Shown: one piece after another, positions 27,514-36,498 of the stretch
How positions within the stretch are numbered: position 1 is the first letter of the stretch
Layout of the letters: each line of letters opens with the position of its first letter
Assembly: GCF_003363135.1 (NCBI RefSeq)
Contig: NZ_QRBB01000002.1
Coordinates: 62,001-126,000 of the forward strand
Direction: 5' to 3'
Source of the DNA: Alteriqipengyuania lutimaris
GTDB lineage: Bacteria; Pseudomonadota; Alphaproteobacteria; Sphingomonadales; Sphingomonadaceae
DNA length: 64,000 bases
Position numbers and translations under genes: made by a program
Notes under the pieces: generated by a model
Database searches by the model: none
What the model was told of the DNA's origin: nothing
Seen by the model: only the letters and a program-made list of their open reading frames with translations

Positions 27514-28368
27514 TCAGCAGACTTCGGCGGTATTCTCGGGAATCGGGCCCGCGGGCACGCGCGCGGGGTGGCGGTAGAAGGGGTCCGCCGCGAGCCGCGT
27601 CGTATCGCCATAGGCGCGCGCCAGCACCGAATAGAGCGCCGGATCATAGGCCGCGAGATCGGCGCGATCGAGGATGCGGGTGCCGTCGACCACGGTCAGC
27701 CGGTTCGATTCGAACCAGATCTGCGATCCTTCCGCCCAGTATTCCTGCACGGTGGTGGTCGCATATTCGTTGAGCCACAGGTCGTTCGCCAGCGCATGGG
27801 CATAGGCCGCCTCGACATCGGCGTAGAGCGCGGGATCGACCGCTTGAATCGCGAACAGGATGTTGTGCGCGAATTCGTGGACGAGGATCGTCTCCCCGTA
27901 ATAGCGGCTGGTGGTCAGCCCCAACACATCCTCTTCCGAACTCACCGTGTGCCGCCCGCCGATCCCGCGCGCACGCGCATCCCAGTAGGCGCGGTCGGTC
28001 AGGGCGCCGATCCGCTCCTGGTAATGCTTCTTCTCGCACCGGGTCAGGCGCGGGTCGTCGGGCGCGGGCTTGGTCCAGTGCGCATTCTCCGGCAGGTCGA
28101 GCAGCGCCTCGGTCTCCGCGATGATCGCGACGCGGTAGCCGTTCTGCTGGAGCCAGGCGGCCAGATCGGGGCGCGCGCTCAGCATATCCTCGATCATCGC
28201 CTCGGCCGCGACCAGCGCGTCGAGCGGCACGACGCCGGAGGAGACGACCGGAATGCCGTCCGCATCGCGGTACTGCGTGTAGAAATCGGGGATACCCAAG
28301 GCAGGCGGCGGGGATGCGGCGGTGAGCGCCGCAAGGCTTGCAAGGGCGGGGAGGAGGCGACGCTTCAT
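27514..28368 (-). CDS. secreted HExxH-containing putative zinc peptidase
   Basis: 284 residues with a Sec-type N-terminal signal (about 1-24). A zinc-binding HEFAH lies at 164-168 in ILVHEFAHNILFAIQ, and the conserved-looking TTTVQEYWAEGSQIWFE (about 204-220) can supply a third ligand (Glu209 or Glu213). The arrangement recalls the catalytic domain of lethal-factor-like (ATLF) proteins, where a Tyr and Glu follow in a YxxTTVQEYWAEG-type helix, but this is from memory of the pattern and is uncertain. It stands alone between the BlaI unit and the DUF393 gene, same strand. Substrate unknown. Confidence 0.65.
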   Translation of the reverse strand: MKRRLLPALASLAALTAASPPPALGIPDFYTQYRDADGIPVVSSGVVPLDALVAAEAMIEDMLSARPDLAAWLQQNGYRVAIIAETEALLDLPENAHWTKPAPDDPRLTRCEKKHYQERIGALTDRAYWDARARGIGGRHTVSSEEDVLGLTTSRYYGETILVHEFAHNILFAIQAVDPALYADVEAAYAHALANDLWLNEYATTTVQEYWAEGSQIWFESNRLTVVDGTRILDRADLAAYDPALYSVLARAYGDTTRLAADPFYRHPARVPAGPIPENTAEVC

Positions 28369-28412
28369 CGATGCTCTTCTTGCCGGTCGAAGATGAACCC
28401 CATCCAACCCGA

Positions 28413-28910
28413 CTAAATCAGCCGGGCGCGCTGGTCTTCGCTCAGCACCTGACAGGCCTGCTCGGTCTTGCCGAACCACTTGTAGCGGTTGTTCGCGACG
28501 AGGTCGTAGACCGGGTCGAGAATGACGTTCGGGATGATCCGGAAGACGGTCGCCAACCGCCAGAGACGGCCCATCGCCCGCGCGACCTCGAAATAGCCGT
28601 CGAACTTCACGTAGGGCCTGCCATTGCGGACGAGCAGATAGGTCTCGTCCCAGTCGATCCCGTAATGGCGGCACAGCGCCTCGCCCAATCCTTGCTGCGC
28701 GGAGGTGAAGGCAATCGCGCGGGCGTGGTCATGCTTCATGATGAAGCCCACACCCGTGCCGCACAACACGCAGTGATGATCGAACACGAAGACCGCCCGG
28801 CTGTCGTCGAAATCGGGCACCGCCGGGTCCTCGCGGTAGGAGTACGGCGCGAATGTCGCGAGGTCGCTCTGTGTGTGGTTGGGCGTGTGATGGGGCGTGT
28901 GGTTGCTCAT
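28413..28910 (-). CDS. DUF393 thiol-disulfide oxidoreductase-like protein
   Basis: 165 residues. The DUF393 (DCC) motif is VFVFDHHCVLC, with Cys47 and Cys50 in a CxxC arrangement, followed by the family end RYKWFGKTEQACQV. Members are predicted thiol-disulfide oxidoreductases without a settled role. The N-terminus has a short His/Thr/Pro repeat (HTPHHTPNHTQ) encoded by an imperfect repeat of GTGTGTGG-like units. The start overlaps the stop of the saccharopine dehydrogenase-like gene by four bases, so it closes a three-gene operon. Confidence 0.88.
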   Translation of the reverse strand: MSNHTPHHTPNHTQSDLATFAPYSYREDPAVPDFDDSRAVFVFDHHCVLCGTGVGFIMKHDHARAIAFTSAQQGLGEALCRHYGIDWDETYLLVRNGRPYVKFDGYFEVARAMGRLWRLATVFRIIPNVILDPVYDLVANNRYKWFGKTEQACQVLSEDQRARLI

Positions 28911-30004
28911 TCGTCGATCGCCGTGATGTCGAGGCCGTCCAGCGCGGCAAGATATTCGTCGAGCGTGATGAGGTCGAGGCACGGGCGCGCACCCGCGTCG
29001 ATCGCCTCGCCCGCGGCGAGCTTCCGCGCGATCAGGATCGCAGGCATGCACGGGATGTTGGGGCCGTGGCCTGTGCGCGCAATGATCCAGTGGCGTCGCT
29101 CCACCGGCTCGCCATCCTTGCCGCGACCGCGAATGAACATGTGGAACCCGCTCCGATCGCTGCCGAGCGGATCGAACAGGAAGCTCGCCCGCAGCAGGGC
29201 GGGAGCCCACCGGTCGAGCCGGGGCAGAAGGCCCCACCGAACGCCCCAGCTGAGCAGCCAGGTGCCGAAATGGAGCGATGCGATCTCGTGACCGGCAGCA
29301 AAGCGCATCGAGGTCAGCGAAGGATAGCGTTGCGGGAAGAGGTCGAGATCGGGAATGTCGCAATAACCGAACCAGCGGCGGCCCAGTTCCGGATAGGCGT
29401 GCGAATGGAGTCCCTGCCAGCCCCACACGCGGCGCATCGCGCCGTCGCGCAGCATCGTGAACGGCTTCCCGACGTAAGAGAGGATCGCGCTGGCGGTGCC
29501 GAGGCCGCGGTTGGTCTGCTGCGCCGCGCTGATGCCGTAATCCGCCTCCTCGATCGTCATGACCTTCGCGGCTTCGTCGAGATAGGCGCCGGTCAGGCAC
29601 GGGACCGAGCTGGCCCCGGCGATCACGGCCACCTCGGCGGCCTGCGCCGCCGCATCGAGGCTGCAGATGCCGCACACGAAGGCGCGCGCATCGGCAAGGT
29701 CGCAATAGTGGGCGCCGCAGCGAAGCGCGGCTTCGGCAACGCGGTAATCCTGCTGCTGGAAGGGGCCGACCGTGTGGATCACGAGGCCCGGCGCAATGGC
29801 GCGCAGGGCCTCCTCGGGATCGCGAATGTCGACCACCGCTCCGATGCCCGGATTGGCGGACGACAAGCCCTCGGCAAATGCCTGCGCCTTGTCCGCATTG
29901 CGCCCGCAGATGACCAGTTCGATATTCGGATCGGGCGCCAGCGCGCGGGCGACATAGCCGCCGAAATTGCCGTACCCGCCAAGGATCGCGACGCGCAGGG
30001 TCAT
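28907..30004 (-). CDS. saccharopine dehydrogenase-like NAD(P)-binding protein
   Basis: 365 residues. The Rossmann motif ILGGYGNFGGYVA lies at 7-19, then LVICGRNADKAQAF and VIHTVGPFQQQDYRVAEAAL, typical of saccharopine dehydrogenase NADP-binding-domain proteins. It lacks features of lysine-pathway enzymes; such proteins with DUF393 and DUF2269 partners are uncharacterised. The ATG at 30004 overlaps the DUF2269 stop by four bases, and its stop overlaps the DUF393 start. The three are thus translationally coupled. Confidence 0.85.
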   Translation of the reverse strand: MTLRVAILGGYGNFGGYVARALAPDPNIELVICGRNADKAQAFAEGLSSANPGIGAVVDIRDPEEALRAIAPGLVIHTVGPFQQQDYRVAEAALRCGAHYCDLADARAFVCGICSLDAAAQAAEVAVIAGASSVPCLTGAYLDEAAKVMTIEEADYGISAAQQTNRGLGTASAILSYVGKPFTMLRDGAMRRVWGWQGLHSHAYPELGRRWFGYCDIPDLDLFPQRYPSLTSMRFAAGHEIASLHFGTWLLSWGVRWGLLPRLDRWAPALLRASFLFDPLGSDRSGFHMFIRGRGKDGEPVERRHWIIARTGHGPNIPCMPAILIARKLAAGEAIDAGARPCLDLITLDEYLAALDGLDITAIDE

Positions 30005-30468
30005 GCGGGCTTCGCCACCATCAGCCAGAACACGATCACCAGCCCGGCAAAGGCGGGCCAGCCGAGAACGAACCATGTGCGGATGCGCCGGGCGAGCAGC
30101 GCATCATCGATCGCCGCACCGCCCAGCATCGCCCGGTACATATCGCGGATCTGCAACTGGAGCCACACCACCGGAAGCCAGCAGGCAAGCGCGATCAGGT
30201 AGATCGCGTAGGTCGCGACGAGCCACGGCGCAAAGGGATCGTACCCTGCGAGATGGATCAGCGCGAAACCGCTGAGCGGCTGGACTATTCCGGCCGTCAG
30301 CGTGAAGATCATGTCCGCCAAGGCGGTGGTCCGCGCGGCAAAATACGCCGCAGCCGGATCGCCGCTGCGCGTGCCCATCAGGAAGAAGAAGGCGATGCCC
30401 ATCCCCGTCCCGAACAGGACGGTGGAGGAGATGATGTGGACCGTCTTGAGGAGCGAGTACGGCTCCAT
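30001..30468 (-). CDS. DUF2269 integral membrane protein
   Basis: 155 residues with four hydrophobic helices and almost no soluble part. The start YSLLKTVHIISSTVLFGTGMGIAFFF is typical of DUF2269. The family function is not known. It begins 16 bases after the sdhA stop and overlaps the saccharopine dehydrogenase-like gene by four bases, so it may be expressed with the succinate dehydrogenase genes as well as with its partners. Confidence 0.85.
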   Translation of the reverse strand: MEPYSLLKTVHIISSTVLFGTGMGIAFFFLMGTRSGDPAAAYFAARTTALADMIFTLTAGIVQPLSGFALIHLAGYDPFAPWLVATYAIYLIALACWLPVVWLQLQIRDMYRAMLGGAAIDDALLARRIRTWFVLGWPAFAGLVIVFWLMVAKPA

Positions 30469-30484
30469 CGCAAGACGATCCCCC

Positions 30485-32341
30485 TCAATATACCCGCTTC
30501 TTCGGCTTGATGTACTCGATATCGTCGGTCAGCGTGTATTCGTGGACCGGGCGGTAGTCGATCTTCATCTCGCCCTTGCCCGAACCCTTGGCACCGCCGC
30601 CCCAGCCGTCGAACCACGTCACCGTGTGCTTCATCCACTCGGCATCGTTGCGGTCGGGGAAATCCTCGTGCGCGTGGGCGCCGCGGCTTTCCTTGCGGTT
30701 GTCGGCGCTCGCCATGGTGACGCTCGCCTGCGACATCAGGTTGTCGAGCTCGAGCGTTTCGACGAGGTCGCTGTTCCAGATCAGCGAGCGGTCGGACACG
30801 TGAATGTCGGCCATGCTCGCGTTGACCTCGGCGAGGTGCTTCTTGCCCGCTGCCAGCGTCTCGGTGTCGCGGAACACGGCGGCATGCTTCTGCATCGTCT
30901 TCTGCATGTCCTCGCGGATGCGCGCAGTCGGCAGGCTGCCCTTGGCGTAGCGGAAGTGGTCGAGCCGGGTCAGCGCGAGGTCGGCGCTGTCCTTGGGCAG
31001 CGCATCGTGCGAGGCGCCGGGCTTCATCGTCTCGGCCAGGCGGTGCCCGATCGCGCGGCCGAACACCACGAGGTCGATCAGCGAGTTCGAGCCGAGACGG
31101 TTCGCCCCGTGGACCGAGACGCAGCCCGCCTCTCCCGCGGCGTAGAGCCCCGGCACGACATGGTCGGGATTGCCGTCGGGCCCGATGGTCACGACCTCGC
31201 CGTGATAGTTCGTCGGGATACCGCCCATGTTGTAGTGGACGGTCGGCGTCACCGGCAGCGGCTCGCGCGTCAAATCGACACCGGCGAAGATCTTGCCGCT
31301 TTCGGTGATGCCGGGCAGGCGCTCTGCCAGGATTGCCGGGTCGATATGGTCGAGGTGGAGGTAGATGTGGTCGCCATCCGCGCCCACGCCGCGGCCCTCA
31401 CGCATTTCGAGCGCCATCGAACGGCTGACGACGTCGCGCGATGCGAGGTCCTTCGCCGACGGGGCATAGCGTTCCATGAACCGCTCGCCTTCGGAATTGG
31501 TGAGGTATCCGCCCTCGCCGCGCGCGCCTTCGGTGATCAGCACGCCCGCGCCGTAGATGCCGGTCGGGTGGAACTGGACGAATTCCATGTCCTGCAGCGG
31601 CAGGCCTGCGCGCAGCACCATCCCGCCACCGTCGCCGGTGCAGGTGTGGGCGCTGGTCGCGGTGTAGTAACAGCGGCCATAGCCGCCGGTCGCCAGCACC
31701 ACGGCGTGCGCCTTGAAGCGGTGGATCGAGCCATCATCGAGGCACATGGCGATGACGCCGACGCAGCGGCGATCCGCACCCTCGCCCGCCATGATCAGGT
31801 CGATCGCGAAATATTCGATGAAGAAGTCCGCGTCGTACTTGAGGCTCTGCTGGTAGAGCGCGTGAAGCATCGCGTGGCCCGTGCGGTCCGCCGCGGCGCA
31901 GGTGCGCTGCACGGGCGGGCCTTCGCCCATGTTCTGCATGTGGCCGCCGAACGGGCGCTGGTAGATCGTGCCGTCCTGGTTGCGCGAAAAGGGCACGCCC
32001 GCGTGCTCGAGCTCGTAGACCGCCTGCGGAGCTTCACGCGCGAGATATTCGATCGCGTCCTGGTCGCCCAGCCAGTCCGACCCCTTCACGGTGTCGTACA
32101 TGTGCCAGGTCCAGTGGTCGGGCGTGTTGTTGCCCAGCGATGCCGCGATCCCGCCCTGCGCGGCCACGGTGTGGCTGCGCGTGGGGAAGACCTTGGAGAT
32201 GTTCGCGGTCTTGAAGCCCGCCTCTGCCGCGCCCATCGTCGCGCGCAGGCCCGATCCGCCAGCGCCCACCACGACCACGTCGAAGGTGTGGTCGATGATC
32301 GGATAGGCGCGTCCGTTGATTTCGAAAGTCTCGGTCGCCAT
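30485..32341 (-). CDS. sdhA: succinate dehydrogenase flavoprotein subunit
   Basis: 618 residues. It oxidises succinate to fumarate in the TCA cycle and passes electrons through covalent FAD. The FAD motif [12 protein letters not shown] begins near residue 23; the His that carries FAD lies in [15 protein letters not shown]; substrate residues appear in [13 protein letters not shown] and [12 protein letters not shown]. The start overlaps the sdhD stop (ATGA). sdhB, which normally follows, is not present: the next gene, 16 bases on, encodes DUF2269. The iron-sulfur subunit must be elsewhere in the genome. Confidence 0.98.
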   Translation of the reverse strand: MATETFEINGRAYPIIDHTFDVVVVGAGGSGLRATMGAAEAGFKTANISKVFPTRSHTVAAQGGIAASLGNNTPDHWTWHMYDTVKGSDWLGDQDAIEYLAREAPQAVYELEHAGVPFSRNQDGTIYQRPFGGHMQNMGEGPPVQRTCAAADRTGHAMLHALYQQSLKYDADFFIEYFAIDLIMAGEGADRRCVGVIAMCLDDGSIHRFKAHAVVLATGGYGRCYYTATSAHTCTGDGGGMVLRAGLPLQDMEFVQFHPTGIYGAGVLITEGARGEGGYLTNSEGERFMERYAPSAKDLASRDVVSRSMALEMREGRGVGADGDHIYLHLDHIDPAILAERLPGITESGKIFAGVDLTREPLPVTPTVHYNMGGIPTNYHGEVVTIGPDGNPDHVVPGLYAAGEAGCVSVHGANRLGSNSLIDLVVFGRAIGHRLAETMKPGASHDALPKDSADLALTRLDHFRYAKGSLPTARIREDMQKTMQKHAAVFRDTETLAAGKKHLAEVNASMADIHVSDRSLIWNSDLVETLELDNLMSQASVTMASADNRKESRGAHAHEDFPDRNDAEWMKHTVTWFDGWGGGAKGSGKGEMKIDYRPVHEYTLTDDIEYIKPKKRVY

Positions 32342-32727
32342 CAGGCGGCTCCTGCAAATGCGATGCGCGCGATGCAGAACACGGCGAAGACGCCGCCTGC
32401 CACCGCAACCAGATTGAGAAGGGCGATCAGCGCGAAGCGGCTGCCGCCTTCGTGGATATAGTCCTCGATCAGCACCTGCAGGCCGAGCCGTGCGTGCCAG
32501 AAGGTGCTGACGATCAGCAGGATCAGCGCCGCCGCGCTGACCGGATTGGCAAGCCAGCCGGTCACCGTGCCGTAATCGTAGGCCGGCAGCATCAGGAAGC
32601 TGACCAGCAGCCACAGCACCAGCACGAGGTTGCCGATCGCGGTGAAGCGCTGGACCAGCCAGTGATGCGCGCCCTCGTGGGCCGAGCCGAGGCCGCGAAC
32701 GCGGCCGATGGAGGTTCCGTTACCCAT
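32341..32727 (-). CDS. sdhD: succinate dehydrogenase membrane anchor subunit
   Basis: 128 residues with three membrane helices. The pattern [25 protein letters not shown] and [20 protein letters not shown] is typical of alphaproteobacterial SdhD, with the His that ligates heme b in the second helix. It anchors SdhAB and forms the quinone site with SdhC. It lies between sdhC (11-base gap) and sdhA (overlap). Confidence 0.94.
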   Translation of the reverse strand: MGNGTSIGRVRGLGSAHEGAHHWLVQRFTAIGNLVLVLWLLVSFLMLPAYDYGTVTGWLANPVSAAALILLIVSTFWHARLGLQVLIEDYIHEGGSRFALIALLNLVAVAGGVFAVFCIARIAFAGAA

Positions 32728-32738
32728 GGGAAAACGCC

Positions 32739-33119
32739 TTACTTGAGGAAGATGACCGCCCAGAAGGCGATCGTGAGCAGGATGGCGATGACGGGGGCGA
32801 GCATCGACCACAGCTTGTTGGTCTGCAGCTCGTACCCTGCGCCGATATCGAGCACGAAGTGGCGCAGCCCGCTCATCATATGGGTGAAGAAGGCCCAGGT
32901 CAGGCCGACCAGCACGACGTAGCCGGGGATCGAGGTCATGACCCCGGCAAAGGTCTCGTAAGCCTCGGGACCGCTCGCCATCGCACCGAGCCACCACAGA
33001 AGAACGCCGAGGCCGACCAGAGCCAGCCCGTCGCCGGTCACGCGGTGCAGGATCGAGACCAGCATGTGCGGGCCCCATTTCCAGATCTGGAGATGCGGAG
33101 AGAGCGGTCTGTTCGACAT
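32739..33119 (-). CDS. sdhC: succinate dehydrogenase cytochrome b556 subunit
   Basis: 126 residues with three membrane helices. It begins RPLSPHLQIWKWGPHM and carries the cytochrome b signature SILHRVTGDGLAL and a heme-ligand region HMMSGLRHFVLDIG. ATG at 33119 is preferred; an in-frame TTG at 33137 would add six residues. The 176 bases between this start and the divergent SDR should contain the sdh promoter; I saw no strong motif there. Confidence 0.95.
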   Translation of the reverse strand: MSNRPLSPHLQIWKWGPHMLVSILHRVTGDGLALVGLGVLLWWLGAMASGPEAYETFAGVMTSIPGYVVLVGLTWAFFTHMMSGLRHFVLDIGAGYELQTNKLWSMLAPVIAILLTIAFWAVIFLK

Positions 33120-33295
33120 GGTGGCTATGCGATCCAATTCTGCAATTGCTTCGGTGCACTACTAATATCTTGCGCCCCACTTAGCGGAAGCACGCGGGTG
33201 ATCAAGGCGGTCCAAAGCACAAGGCACCGCCAAAGCGCGTGCGATATCGTTCAAGGGCTTGGTTGCAAGGCCCTTACGGCCTATCGCTCGCTTCC

Positions 33296-34018
33296 ATGAC
33301 AGGCATTCTCGTCACCGGATCGAGCCGCGGGATCGGCGCCGCGATACGCGAACAGCTCGAGGCGCGCTGCATCAGGGTGTTCGGCCATTCCACCGGCCAG
33401 TCGCCCGGGGGCACCGAAGAAGGCGAGATTGCCGCCGATTTTACCGAGCCTTCCGCGCCTTCCCAGTTGTGGGAAGAAGCGCTGCGGCAGGCCGATGGCG
33501 AGATCGACGTGCTGATCAACAATGCCGGGCTGTTCTCCGCAATACCGCTCGACACCTCGGATATCGAATGGCTCGATGCGTGGGAGGATACGCTGCGCAT
33601 CAACCTGACCGCAGCCGCGCAGCTCAGCCGCTTCGCGGTGCGCCACTGGCAGGAGCGCGGGGTTTCGGGGCGCATCGTCCATGTCGCCAGCCGCGCCGGC
33701 CATCGCGGGGATTCGCCCGGCCACTGGCACTATGCGGCGGCCAAGGGCGGCATGCTGGCGCTGCACAAGACCATCGCCCGCGCCTATGCCGCCGAGGGGA
33801 TCTACAGCTTCGCGATCACGCCGGGCTTCACCGATACCAGCATGGCAGGCGATTACCTGGAGTCGCGCGGCGGCCCTGGCCTGCTCGCCGATATCCCGCT
33901 GGGCCGCGTGGCCGAGCCCGAGGAGATCGCCGATATCGCAGTATGGTGCGCACTCGACGCGCCGCCGTCGATGACCGGCGCGACGATCGACGCCAATGGC
34001 GCGAGCTATGTCCGTTAG
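33296..34018 (+). CDS. short-chain dehydrogenase/reductase
   Basis: 240 residues. Cofactor motif TGSSRGIGAAI near the N-terminus, NNAG in the centre, and the active-site Tyr-x-x-x-Lys in WHYAAAKGG. The lack of an acidic residue at the end of strand 2 (VFGHSTG) suggests NADP use. It is the first gene of a tight plus-strand operon; the next gene starts 11 bases before its stop. The substrate is not predictable. Confidence 0.88.
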   Translation: MTGILVTGSSRGIGAAIREQLEARCIRVFGHSTGQSPGGTEEGEIAADFTEPSAPSQLWEEALRQADGEIDVLINNAGLFSAIPLDTSDIEWLDAWEDTLRINLTAAAQLSRFAVRHWQERGVSGRIVHVASRAGHRGDSPGHWHYAAAKGGMLALHKTIARAYAAEGIYSFAITPGFTDTSMAGDYLESRGGPGLLADIPLGRVAEPEEIADIAVWCALDAPPSMTGATIDANGASYVR

Positions 34019-34964
34019 AATCTGCGCGCTGGCGGCGATGGCGCTTGCCCTGTCGGGCTGCGCCCCCGCATCCGCCCCCGCGCAACCCGCTACCGCGCCC
34101 GGCACGACCGAACCCTCGGTCCTGACCTCGATCGAGCGGGGGACCGGGTTCAGCCAGGCCGCTTTCCTCGAAGCCTGCGAGGACTGGGACGACTGGGCCA
34201 AACCTGCCCCGCCCTTCGAACTGCTCGGCGATACGTGGTATGTCGGCACCTGCGGGATCGCCGCAATCCTGATCGTCGGCGAAGAGGGCCACGTGCTGAT
34301 CGACAGCGGCACAGAAGAGGGGGCGCCGCTCATCCTCGACAATATCCGCGCGCTCGGCCTCGACCCGCGCGATGTGCGCTATCTGCTGCTGAGCCACGAG
34401 CATTTCGACCATGTCGGCGGGCACGCGGCGCTGGCGGAGGCGACCGGCGCGCAGGTGATCGCCTCCCCCGAGGCGGCGAAGGTTCTCGCAAGCGGAAAAG
34501 TCTCGTCCGACGATCCGCAGGCGGCGATGCACCCGGCGATGACGCCGGTGAAGGTGGACCGGATCGTGAGCGATGGCGAGGTCCTGCGCCTCGGCGACAA
34601 GGCCATCACCGCGCACCTGACCCCCGGCCATACGCCGGGTGCGATGAGCTGGACGTGGAATGCCTGCTCGCTGCCGTGGCAACCGCCGGTCTGTCGCCGC
34701 ATCGCCTATGTCGACAGCCTCTCGCCCGTCTCGGCGGATGAATACCGCTTCTCCGATCATCCCGCCGTGGTCGCCGGTTTCAAGGCCAGCATTCCCAAGG
34801 TCGCGCAGTTGCCGTGCGACATGCTGGTGACGCCGCACCCATCGGCCAGCAAGATGCTCGAGCGCATGCGCGCCGGTACCCTGCTGGGCGGCATGTCCTG
34901 CGCCGATTACGCGCTTTCGATCGGCGACCGGCTCGACAAGCGACTGGCGGAGGAAGGCGCGTGA
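34008..34964 (+). CDS. subclass B3-like metallo-beta-lactamase lipoprotein
   Basis: 318 residues. A lipobox LSGC (Cys18) implies a periplasm-facing lipoprotein. Zinc ligands fit subclass B3: His130, His132, Asp134 and His135 in SHEHFDHVGGH, His208 in TPGHTPGAMSWTW and His277 in VTPHPSASK. The linear motif spacing also fits other MBL hydrolases, but the GHTPGAMSWTW and TPHPS segments are close to B3 enzymes. It may hydrolyse beta-lactams including carbapenems. It is embedded in an operon with an SDR and prmA, far from any resistance cassette or mobile element, so it looks like a resident gene. Confidence 0.85.
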   Translation: MSVRICALAAMALALSGCAPASAPAQPATAPGTTEPSVLTSIERGTGFSQAAFLEACEDWDDWAKPAPPFELLGDTWYVGTCGIAAILIVGEEGHVLIDSGTEEGAPLILDNIRALGLDPRDVRYLLLSHEHFDHVGGHAALAEATGAQVIASPEAAKVLASGKVSSDDPQAAMHPAMTPVKVDRIVSDGEVLRLGDKAITAHLTPGHTPGAMSWTWNACSLPWQPPVCRRIAYVDSLSPVSADEYRFSDHPAVVAGFKASIPKVAQLPCDMLVTPHPSASKMLERMRAGTLLGGMSCADYALSIGDRLDKRLAEEGA

Positions 34965-34970
34965 CCGGCC

Positions 34971-35567
34971 ATGGCGCGTGATCTGCCCTTCTCCTGCCGC
35001 TGCGGCGCGGTGCGTGGCACGATCGGGAAGGCCGGTCCTCGCCATGGCGATTACGTGGTGTGCCATTGCACCGACTGCCAAAACTTCGCCAACCGCTTCG
35101 ATGCGGCGCAGCGGGTCATGGATGGCGATGCGGGCACGCTGCTATATCAGAGCCGCTGCGCACGAATGCGGATCGAACGCGGCCTTGGCGAGCTGCGGTG
35201 CCTCCATCTGACCGAGAAGCCGACGCTGCGATGGTACGCGCAATGTTGCGACACGCCGATGTTCAACACATTCAGGAACGGAAAAATCCCCTACGTCACG
35301 ACCCTCGTGGGCAATAGCGAGGCCGAGTTGCGCGGACGCTTGCTGGGGGAACCGATCGGGCATCTCTTTGTCGAGGATGACCCCAACGACCTCGGACCGG
35401 TCCACCGGATGCCGATGAGCAAGCTGATGCGGCGGTTCTTCATCCGCATGGTAAAAGACATCCTCTCCGGCGATCGCCGCCGCAGCCCGCTGTTCGATTC
35501 CCGTACGCTGGAGCCCATCTGCGCTCCCGCCAAACCAACCAAGGACACCATCGCCCATGTCGGCTGA
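34971..35567 (+). CDS. DUF6151-type cysteine-rich protein
   Basis: 198 residues. Cys9 and Cys11 (SCRCGAV), Cys31, Cys33 and Cys36 (CHCTDC), and the pair Cys92-Cys93 suggest a zinc site like that of GFA (glutathione-dependent formaldehyde-activating) folds, to which this family is related. No catalytic role is known. Start ATG at 34971 is six bases past the lactamase gene; the stop overlaps the prmA start by 11 bases. Confidence 0.72.
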   Translation: MARDLPFSCRCGAVRGTIGKAGPRHGDYVVCHCTDCQNFANRFDAAQRVMDGDAGTLLYQSRCARMRIERGLGELRCLHLTEKPTLRWYAQCCDTPMFNTFRNGKIPYVTTLVGNSEAELRGRLLGEPIGHLFVEDDPNDLGPVHRMPMSKLMRRFFIRMVKDILSGDRRRSPLFDSRTLEPICAPAKPTKDTIAHVG

Positions 35568-36498
35568 CATTACCACCGAAGAAGCCGGAATCACGTGGAA
35601 GCTGTCCGGCCTGACCGACAAGGCCAGCGCCGAAGAGGCGCTGATGGCCAGCATTGCCGACGATTGGGACTCCGATCTCGTCGTCAGCGCGCACGAGGTG
35701 GAGGCGGACGCGAAGGACCCGCTCAATGCGGGATTGTGGCAGGTCGAGGCGTGGTATCCGCGCCGCCCGACGAAGGCGATCCGCGCCCGTCTCGAAAACC
35801 TCTTCTCCGGCACGGCGCCCGACTTCAAGGTGGAGAAGGTCGCGCCGACCGACTGGGTGGTCCAGAGCCAGCTGGGCATGGACCCGGTGCATGCGGGGCC
35901 GTTCCACATACGCACCCCCGATCACCCGGCGGGCGATGCGGGCATCGATCTCGTCATACCCGCCAGCCGCGCCTTCGGCACCGGGCAGCACGAAACCACC
36001 GCCGGGTGCCTCACGATGCTTGGCCGGCTGCGCACGCGCGGCGTGCGCCCGCGCCGGATCGCCGATATCGGCACAGGCACGGGCCTGCTCGCGATCGGCG
36101 CGCTCAAGCTGTTTCCCGGCGCGCGGATGATCGCCAGCGATATCGACCCGGTCTGCGCCGAGGTCGTGCAAGAGAACGCGGGCAGCAATGCCGTGGCGCT
36201 CGGACAGCGGCCCGGCGCGCTGCACTATGTGACCGCGCCGGGGATGGACCATCCCGCGCTGAAGGCCGCCGCGCCGTTCGACCTGCTGATCGCCAATATT
36301 CTCGCCGGGCCGCTGATCGAACTCGCGCCCGATTTCGCGCGCGCCGTCCAGCCGGGAGGGCGCGTGATCCTCGCCGGATTGCTGAATACCCAGGCGGCGA
36401 AAGTGCTGCGGGCCTACCAGCGCAAAGGCCTGCGGCCCGAACGCCGGATCGACGATGGCGACTGGTCGATCCTGTGCCTGAAGAAACCTCAGCGGTGA
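35557..36498 (+). CDS. prmA: ribosomal protein L11 methyltransferase
   Basis: 313 residues. It trimethylates lysines and the N-terminus of ribosomal protein L11 using SAM. The C-terminal methyltransferase domain shows IPASRAFGTGQHETTAGCL, IADIGTGTGLLAIGAL and the NPPY-like LLIANILAGPLI. The N-terminal substrate domain is more variable. It overlaps the neighbouring genes at both ends (11 bases upstream, a GTGA overlap downstream). Confidence 0.93.
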   Translation: MSADITTEEAGITWKLSGLTDKASAEEALMASIADDWDSDLVVSAHEVEADAKDPLNAGLWQVEAWYPRRPTKAIRARLENLFSGTAPDFKVEKVAPTDWVVQSQLGMDPVHAGPFHIRTPDHPAGDAGIDLVIPASRAFGTGQHETTAGCLTMLGRLRTRGVRPRRIADIGTGTGLLAIGALKLFPGARMIASDIDPVCAEVVQENAGSNAVALGQRPGALHYVTAPGMDHPALKAAAPFDLLIANILAGPLIELAPDFARAVQPGGRVILAGLLNTQAAKVLRAYQRKGLRPERRIDDGDWSILCLKKPQR

